From assembly GCA_027030435.1 (NCBI GenBank), contig JALVEX010000386.1, positions 1 through 7,350 on the forward strand: DNA of 7,350 bases, read 5' to 3'. Shown piece by piece: positions 4,699 to 7,350 of this stretch. Under the pieces are notes generated by a model. That model had not been told where the DNA came from. It made no database searches and saw only the letters and a program-made list of their open reading frames with translations. The stretch comes from Paracoccaceae bacterium. Its GTDB lineage: Bacteria; Pseudomonadota; Alphaproteobacteria; Rhodobacterales; Rhodobacteraceae. The translations under genes and the position numbers were made by a program. The number at the start of each line of letters is the position of its first letter. The first letter of the stretch is position 1.

Positions 4699-4704
4699 GC
4701 GGCC

Positions 4705-4914
4705 ATGGATCAACTCATCGAGGAAGTCGAAGCCTTCTGCGCCGTCGCCGGCTGGACGCCGCAGCGCGTGCTGCGCGCGGCCATCGGCGCGAGCTGGGGG
4801 CAGTGGGAGAAGTGGAAAGCGGGCACCTCGAGCCCGACACTGATCGTCGCCGACCGGCTTCGCGCCTGGATGGAGGCACACCGGCCCGCGGGCGCTTCGG
4901 AGGATGCGGCATGA
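4705..4914 (+). CDS. Cro-like small HTH regulator, 69 aa
   Basis: The 69-residue protein is almost entirely a predicted helix-turn-helix unit: helices around residues 3-14 (QLIEEVEAFCAV), 18-26 (TPQRVLRAA), 30-38 (SWGQWEKWK) and 45-58 (TLIVADRLRAWMEA). The W-x-K-W-x-x-G-x-S/T-S-P run between helices 3 and 4 is typical of short phage XRE-type regulators. It lies divergent from the CI-like repressor with an operator between, the standard Cro arrangement. It should bind the same operators and favour lytic growth. No ribosome site precedes ATG 4705, and the predicted transcription start is at or next to the ATG, so a leaderless message is possible. Longer in-frame starts (from 4606) would run through the operator and are rejected. 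The stop overlaps the next start by 4 nt (ATGA). Confidence 0.78.
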   Translation: MDQLIEEVEAFCAVAGWTPQRVLRAAIGASWGQWEKWKAGTSSPTLIVADRLRAWMEAHRPAGASEDAA

Positions 4915-5207
4915 TGGGCGGCATGACATGCGACGAGGGTGCGCGACCACCGGCGACACGGCAAGGAAACCAGGTTGCGGCTGGAGAATGGGCTGATGGC
5001 GACCCCGGTTTCCTGCGAAAGATCGAAAAGCTGGCCGAAAACTGCGACACCATCAAGCATGTCGAGGCCTGTCAGATGGCACTTTTCTTGCTCGGATGGC
5101 TGAAAGGACCGGCGAGGGACATCCTGCGACGGCGATATGAAGAGATCGAGGCGGATGTCGAGCGAGAGGTGCAGCGCGCCCCATTTCGGGGCAAACGAGG
5201 GCCATAG
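4911..5207 (+). CDS. Early phage protein of unknown function, 98 aa
   Basis: This is the second gene of the rightward operon. The first 35 residues are Gly/Ala/Asp-rich and probably disordered. Residues 36-92 form a helical region (RKIEKLAENCDTIKHVEACQ, MALFLLGWLK, and a charged helix RDILRRRYEEIEADVEREV). The MALFLLGWL stretch is too short and too close to charges for a confident membrane span. No family is recognised. The ATG at 4911 is preferred because it overlaps the Cro-like stop as ATGA and has GGAGG 8 nt upstream. A further ATG at codons 2 or 5 is also possible. The earlier in-frame ATG at 4803 lies deep in the Cro-like gene. By position it may be a regulatory (cII-like slot) or replication-related early protein, which is inference only. 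Confidence 0.7.
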   Translation: MMGGMTCDEGARPPATRQGNQVAAGEWADGDPGFLRKIEKLAENCDTIKHVEACQMALFLLGWLKGPARDILRRRYEEIEADVEREVQRAPFRGKRGP

Positions 5208-5208
5208 C

Positions 5209-5661
5209 GTGATTCATCGAGTCGACATAGAAGCCCGCATGCGGGCGCTTCTCGCAGGGCATGGATGCCTCGACGCCGCCGCCGAGGCTCTGAACGCGCG
5301 CTGGGGCACGGGGGTGCAGAAGGGGACGCTCAGCCGCCGCGCCAGCGGCGAGCTGCCATGGACGGTTCTGGACGTGATCGGGCTCGAGGATGCGCTGGGC
5401 CGTTATCCGGTGACGCGGATGATGGCGAGGCGGATGCGCTCGCTCGAGCCGGTTGACGTCATCGCGGCCTCCCAGGCCGTGGCCAAGGAGGCCGGGGAGG
5501 CGGTGGCCGCGCTCATGGGAGCGGCGCTTTCGGCCACGCCCGCCCAGCGCGCGCAGGCGCTCGCGGAAATAGACGAAGCGCTCGAGGCCATGCGAATGGC
5601 CCGCGCGGCGCTCGAGGCGAGCGTTCCTCGAACGGCTGCGAAAGTGGAGGGAACGGCGTGA
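5209..5661 (+). CDS. Early phage protein of unknown function, 150 aa, GTG start
   Basis: The N-terminal half resembles an uncharacterised family seen beside repressor genes in alphaproteobacterial phages: VDIEARMRALLAGHGCLDAA (residues 5-24), KGTLSRRASGELPWTVLDVI (38-57), then LEDALGRYPVTRM (59-71). The order of short helices could be a helix-turn-helix-like DNA-binding unit, with KGTLSRR as recognition-type helix. The C-terminal half (81-138) is a long Ala/Glu-rich helix pair suitable for a coiled coil. The GTG at 5209 is chosen because it starts one base after the previous stop with CGAGGG about 8 nt upstream. The ATG at 5137 would overlap the previous gene by 71 nt. Very GC-rich (77% over 5281-5340). 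It is the last gene of the rightward unit in view. Role unknown; DNA binding is a guess from shape. Confidence 0.75.
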   Translation: MIHRVDIEARMRALLAGHGCLDAAAEALNARWGTGVQKGTLSRRASGELPWTVLDVIGLEDALGRYPVTRMMARRMRSLEPVDVIAASQAVAKEAGEAVAALMGAALSATPAQRAQALAEIDEALEAMRMARAALEASVPRTAAKVEGTA

Positions 5662-5675
5662 TGCCGAGCGATGCC

Positions 5676-6542
5676 TCAGCCCTCCCACTCGGTCCACTCG
5701 GGGATTGTGAGATGCGCCCCGGATTTCGGGTGTCGGATCTGCGAAAGCTCGTCGAGAAAAGCGAGCTCATCTCGGTGCAATTTCCCGTCCGCCATGATTA
5801 CCTGCTCGATCGTACGGCGGAAAATGTCGAATTGTTCGGCATCGAACTCCATCACGCGACGGATATATCTGGGCAGAGATCGCCTCTGCGGCCTCATCAT
5901 GGCAATCATCTTGTTGAGGCGATCAAGCTCCGCCACCCGCACTTCGCCTTCGGTGGACTCGTCATACTCCCCGCTGTCGATCAGCCGGAGAATGTGCCGC
6001 TCCGCATATCTCTGGATCACGTCAAGCTCTTCCGGATGCAATTCGCCGTCGCTCCAACCGGCGACAAGAAGAAGGGACACAGGCGCTCGTATTCGCTCCC
6101 TGAGCTTACGCGCGGTCAATTCTACCTGATCCGGGGCAAGGCCGGATGGATCTACGCGGAGGATCTCGCGGAAAAAGCGATCCGGCTCGATCACCTCGCC
6201 ATCGCCCGTGATGAAGCAGTCTATCCGATCTATCCGGAAGCTTCTGAGCGCACGCCTCTCATGGCATACTGCCCGCAGGATCGGAGCGGCGCCCCCCCTG
6301 ACAAGACGCAGCATCGTGATGCGCCTTCGGGTCTCGTTTCCTTTCGCGTCGGTATAGTCGATCGTCACGAAGATCTCGTCGAGATCGATCACATCGGCGA
6401 TCTGATCCTGCGGAACTTCCTCCTCGATATCGGGTTCCGGGCCAGGCGGGGGAATGTAGCGTCTGGATGCAGGGGGCTCGACAGATGGCGCAGGCGTATC
6501 AATATCAGGCGCCCTTCCGAACAGCCAATCCAGCAAACCCAT
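5676..6542 (-). CDS. WYL-like plus TerB-like two-domain protein, 288 aa
   Basis: After a short amphipathic start (MGLLDWLFGRAP) and a Pro/Glu-rich linker (residues 13-50), residues 58-122 fit a WYL-like small beta domain: FVTIDYTDAKGNETRRRITM, then RAVCHERRALRSFRIDRIDC and GDGEVIEP. Residues about 150-268 are helical with two TerB-like signatures, SDGELHPEE (164-172) and ADGKLHRDE (251-259), the paired acidic sites that bind metal in TerB-type domains. WYL domains sense nucleic-acid or other ligands and often regulate defence genes. TerB domains occur in stress and membrane-associated complexes. The joint role here is unknown. The ATG at 6542 follows GGAGGTGA by 4-5 nt, a full anti-ribosome match, so the 22-codon upstream extension is rejected. 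It converges on the rightward operon with only 14 nt between stops. It could be host flank or phage cargo. Confidence 0.82.
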   Translation of the reverse strand: MGLLDWLFGRAPDIDTPAPSVEPPASRRYIPPPGPEPDIEEEVPQDQIADVIDLDEIFVTIDYTDAKGNETRRRITMLRLVRGGAAPILRAVCHERRALRSFRIDRIDCFITGDGEVIEPDRFFREILRVDPSGLAPDQVELTARKLRERIRAPVSLLLVAGWSDGELHPEELDVIQRYAERHILRLIDSGEYDESTEGEVRVAELDRLNKMIAMMRPQRRSLPRYIRRVMEFDAEQFDIFRRTIEQVIMADGKLHRDELAFLDELSQIRHPKSGAHLTIPEWTEWEG

Positions 6543-6928
6543 GGAATCACCTCCCTGAAACCTTTTGGGAATGTTGGAAGCGAAGAAACGGCGAGTCAAT
6601 CGCGCCACCTAGGCGATGACGACCATTCCAAGAACACCGGCGGCGTGAACTCCCCGCGCCGACGCCCCGCGGCGCCCTACAGCGCCGGCGCAGCCCTGCG
6701 GGTTCGCCGCTCGGTTTCATGCGTTACACCTGCCATGCGCCGGAAAGGGGCGGCTGGCCCGGCCGAGAGCGGGGAGAACCCGCAGGGCACGAATTCAGGC
6801 GGCCTCGTGCCGCCCGGCGATCCCGTTGAGCGCCGCCCACGCAGTGCTCCTTTCGCGCAGGCCTGCCGGGAGCGCCCGGGCACGCACAGGATGGCAGGCA
6901 GGCCACGGTCCGCCCGGATCGATACCAT
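6543..6928. other. Interval without a convincing gene
   Basis: The 386 bases between the WYL/TerB gene and the truncated BrnA-like gene hold no frame with both a credible start and protein-like content. They contain the AGGTGA ribosome site of the gene to the left, a 13-bp inverted repeat (6693-6788), and a start-less but protein-like frame ending at 6795. The codons following the BrnA-like amber stop also fall here. The interval looks like decayed coding sequence and possible structured RNA. Confidence 0.5.
6693..6788. repeat. 13-bp perfect inverted repeat, 70 bp apart
   Basis: GCCCTGCGGGTTC (6693-6705) and GAACCCGCAGGGC (6776-6788) are exact inverted copies. Beyond the perfect part the similarity continues with gaps (GCCGCTCGG on the left against TCCCCGCTCTCGG on the right, inverted). 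The 70-bp interior is GC-rich and can fold further (around GGCTGGCCCGGCC). It could be a folded RNA, a small terminal-inverted-repeat element, or a remnant of a regulatory site. Confidence 0.5.
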
Positions 6929-7123
6929 CTACTTCTGCTTCCCGGATGCAGGCCGCCCGCGCCCGGACTGCTCCAACGCCGAACCAAGCTCCGGCAGCGC
7001 CTCGGGCAGCGGTCGGGCGCGCGCGAGTTCATCATCGGTCATCTCCGGCGATTCCACCGCCTCCCAGTCGGCCCGGGTATATCCGCGCTTTACGGCATGC
7101 GCCGGATCAAACTTTGCGGTCAT
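6929..7123 (-). pseudogene. BrnA-like antitoxin lacking its C-terminal DNA-binding region, 64 aa
   Basis: The 64-residue frame reads as the N-terminal half of a BrnA-type antitoxin common in Rhodobacterales: KFDPAHAVKRGYTRADWEAV (residues 4-23), PEMTDDELARARPLPEAL (26-43), then the basic GRGRPASGK (54-62) that normally leads into the ribbon-helix-helix-like DNA-binding domain. The frame stops at an amber codon (6931-6929) exactly at that junction. The codons after it give MVSIRADRG, resembling the usual 'VSIRLD' beta strand, and then lose any likeness. Family members are normally about 90-100 residues. The start at 7123 has AAAGGA about 7 nt upstream. The N-terminal half could still be translated and might neutralise a toxin without DNA binding, but decay is the simpler reading. 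No BrnT toxin gene is in view. Confidence 0.65.
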
Positions 7124-7201
7124 GGGCGTTCCTTTCCCTGCTGCTGCCGGATTGCACCCGCATCACCGAGACGGCCTCGCCTCAGATCCGGCCGATGGCA
7201 T

Positions 7202-7350
7202 TCATTGCTCTCGCGCCTCCAGGCCCAGCGCCTCGCGCAGGATGGCGTTGACGCGGGTCGAGACGCCGCGCCCGTTCCGGCGCAGCTTCTCCAGCACGTC
7301 CGGGTCCAGCATCAGCTGCACACGCTTCTTCTTCGCCTCCGGCGGCAGGG
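7202..7350 (-). CDS. BrnA-like antitoxin, C-terminal part (runs off right edge)
   Basis: The final 48 codons are visible, ending with TGA at 7204-7202. They read as the C-terminal ribbon-helix-helix-like domain of a BrnA-type antitoxin: KKKRVQLMLDPDVLEKLRRN, then GVSTRVNAILREALGLE. The strand VQLML carries the DNA-contacting side chains and the two helices form the dimer core. In BrnT-BrnA systems the antitoxin binds the RNase toxin and represses the operon. The toxin gene normally precedes the antitoxin, so a brnT could lie to the right, outside the window. This frame is open at the edge. The truncated BrnA-like gene lies 78 bp downstream in the same orientation. A RelB-like or other RHH antitoxin is the main alternative. 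Confidence 0.75.
   Translation of the reverse strand, partial: LPPEAKKKRVQLMLDPDVLEKLRRNGRGVSTRVNAILREALGLEAREQ

Noticed and set aside
4619..4704. Leftward promoter for the repressor gene (PRM-like)
   Set aside because: One must exist here, but no -35/-10 pair with proper spacing stands out on the minus strand. TTTACA at 4661-4656 lacks a matching -10.
6549..6719. 57-codon minus-strand frame starting MKPSGEPAGLRRR upstream of the WYL/TerB gene
   Set aside because: Arg/Gly/Ser-rich composition typical of random GC-rich sequence and only a weak ribosome-site match; not called.
5661..7350. Very long open frame on the plus strand (over 560 codons to the right edge), starting with a TGATG overlap after the 150-aa gene
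   Set aside because: It is in exact codon register opposite the minus-strand WYL/TerB gene. Stops in that antisense frame correspond to the rare sense codons TTA, CTA and TCA, so openness is expected in GC-rich DNA. The minus protein has recognisable domains and a perfect ribosome site; the plus product is Arg/Ser/Pro-rich with no domain.

Overview
The window looks like the immunity and early-control region of a temperate phage (prophage) in a GC-rich alphaproteobacterium. Small-protein families of the kind common in Rhodobacterales prophages, GC-rich codon use and strong AGGAGG-type ribosome sites point that way. The host assignment is inference. No integrase, structural gene, tRNA, rRNA or CRISPR array is visible.

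Left part (1-1690, minus strand): a very compact early operon reads leftward from about 1700. Its genes encode 67, 125, 80, 39 and 96 residues, followed by the N-terminal 166 residues of a DNA methyltransferase that runs off the left edge. Most junctions are 4-nt ATGA overlaps. Upstream is a strong promoter (TTGACA, 16-nt spacer, TATGGT). Its spacer is exactly a 16-bp palindrome, and a second related palindrome lies 29 bp away, so the operon appears repressor-controlled.

Middle (1920-4618): a rightward gene encodes a predicted membrane protein of unknown function. It converges on a leftward three-gene unit: an S24/LexA-type (CI-like) repressor at 4618-3974, a 171-residue unknown protein 15 nt downstream, and a DUF1828-type protein overlapping that gene by 1 nt. 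The last two genes have lower GC than their surroundings and sit where lambda keeps rexBA. They would be expressed in the lysogen and are good candidates for superinfection exclusion, defence or another lysogenic-conversion function. This pair is the most interesting part of the window.

Right of the repressor (4619-5661, plus strand): an 86-bp divergent control region holds a perfect 16-bp palindrome. It is followed by a Cro-like small HTH protein gene with no visible ribosome site, then genes for 98 and 150 residues that are tightly packed behind it.

Far right (5662-7350, minus strand): a gene for a WYL-like plus TerB-like two-domain protein converges on the rightward operon. A 386-bp stretch without a convincing gene follows, containing a 13-bp perfect inverted repeat. 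Then come two BrnA-like antitoxin genes in tandem. The first runs off the right edge and has an intact C-terminal DNA-binding region; the second has lost that region at an amber codon and looks like a decaying gene.

Overall the layout parallels lambda: left operator and leftward early operon, cargo genes, repressor, right operator, Cro-like gene and rightward early operon.
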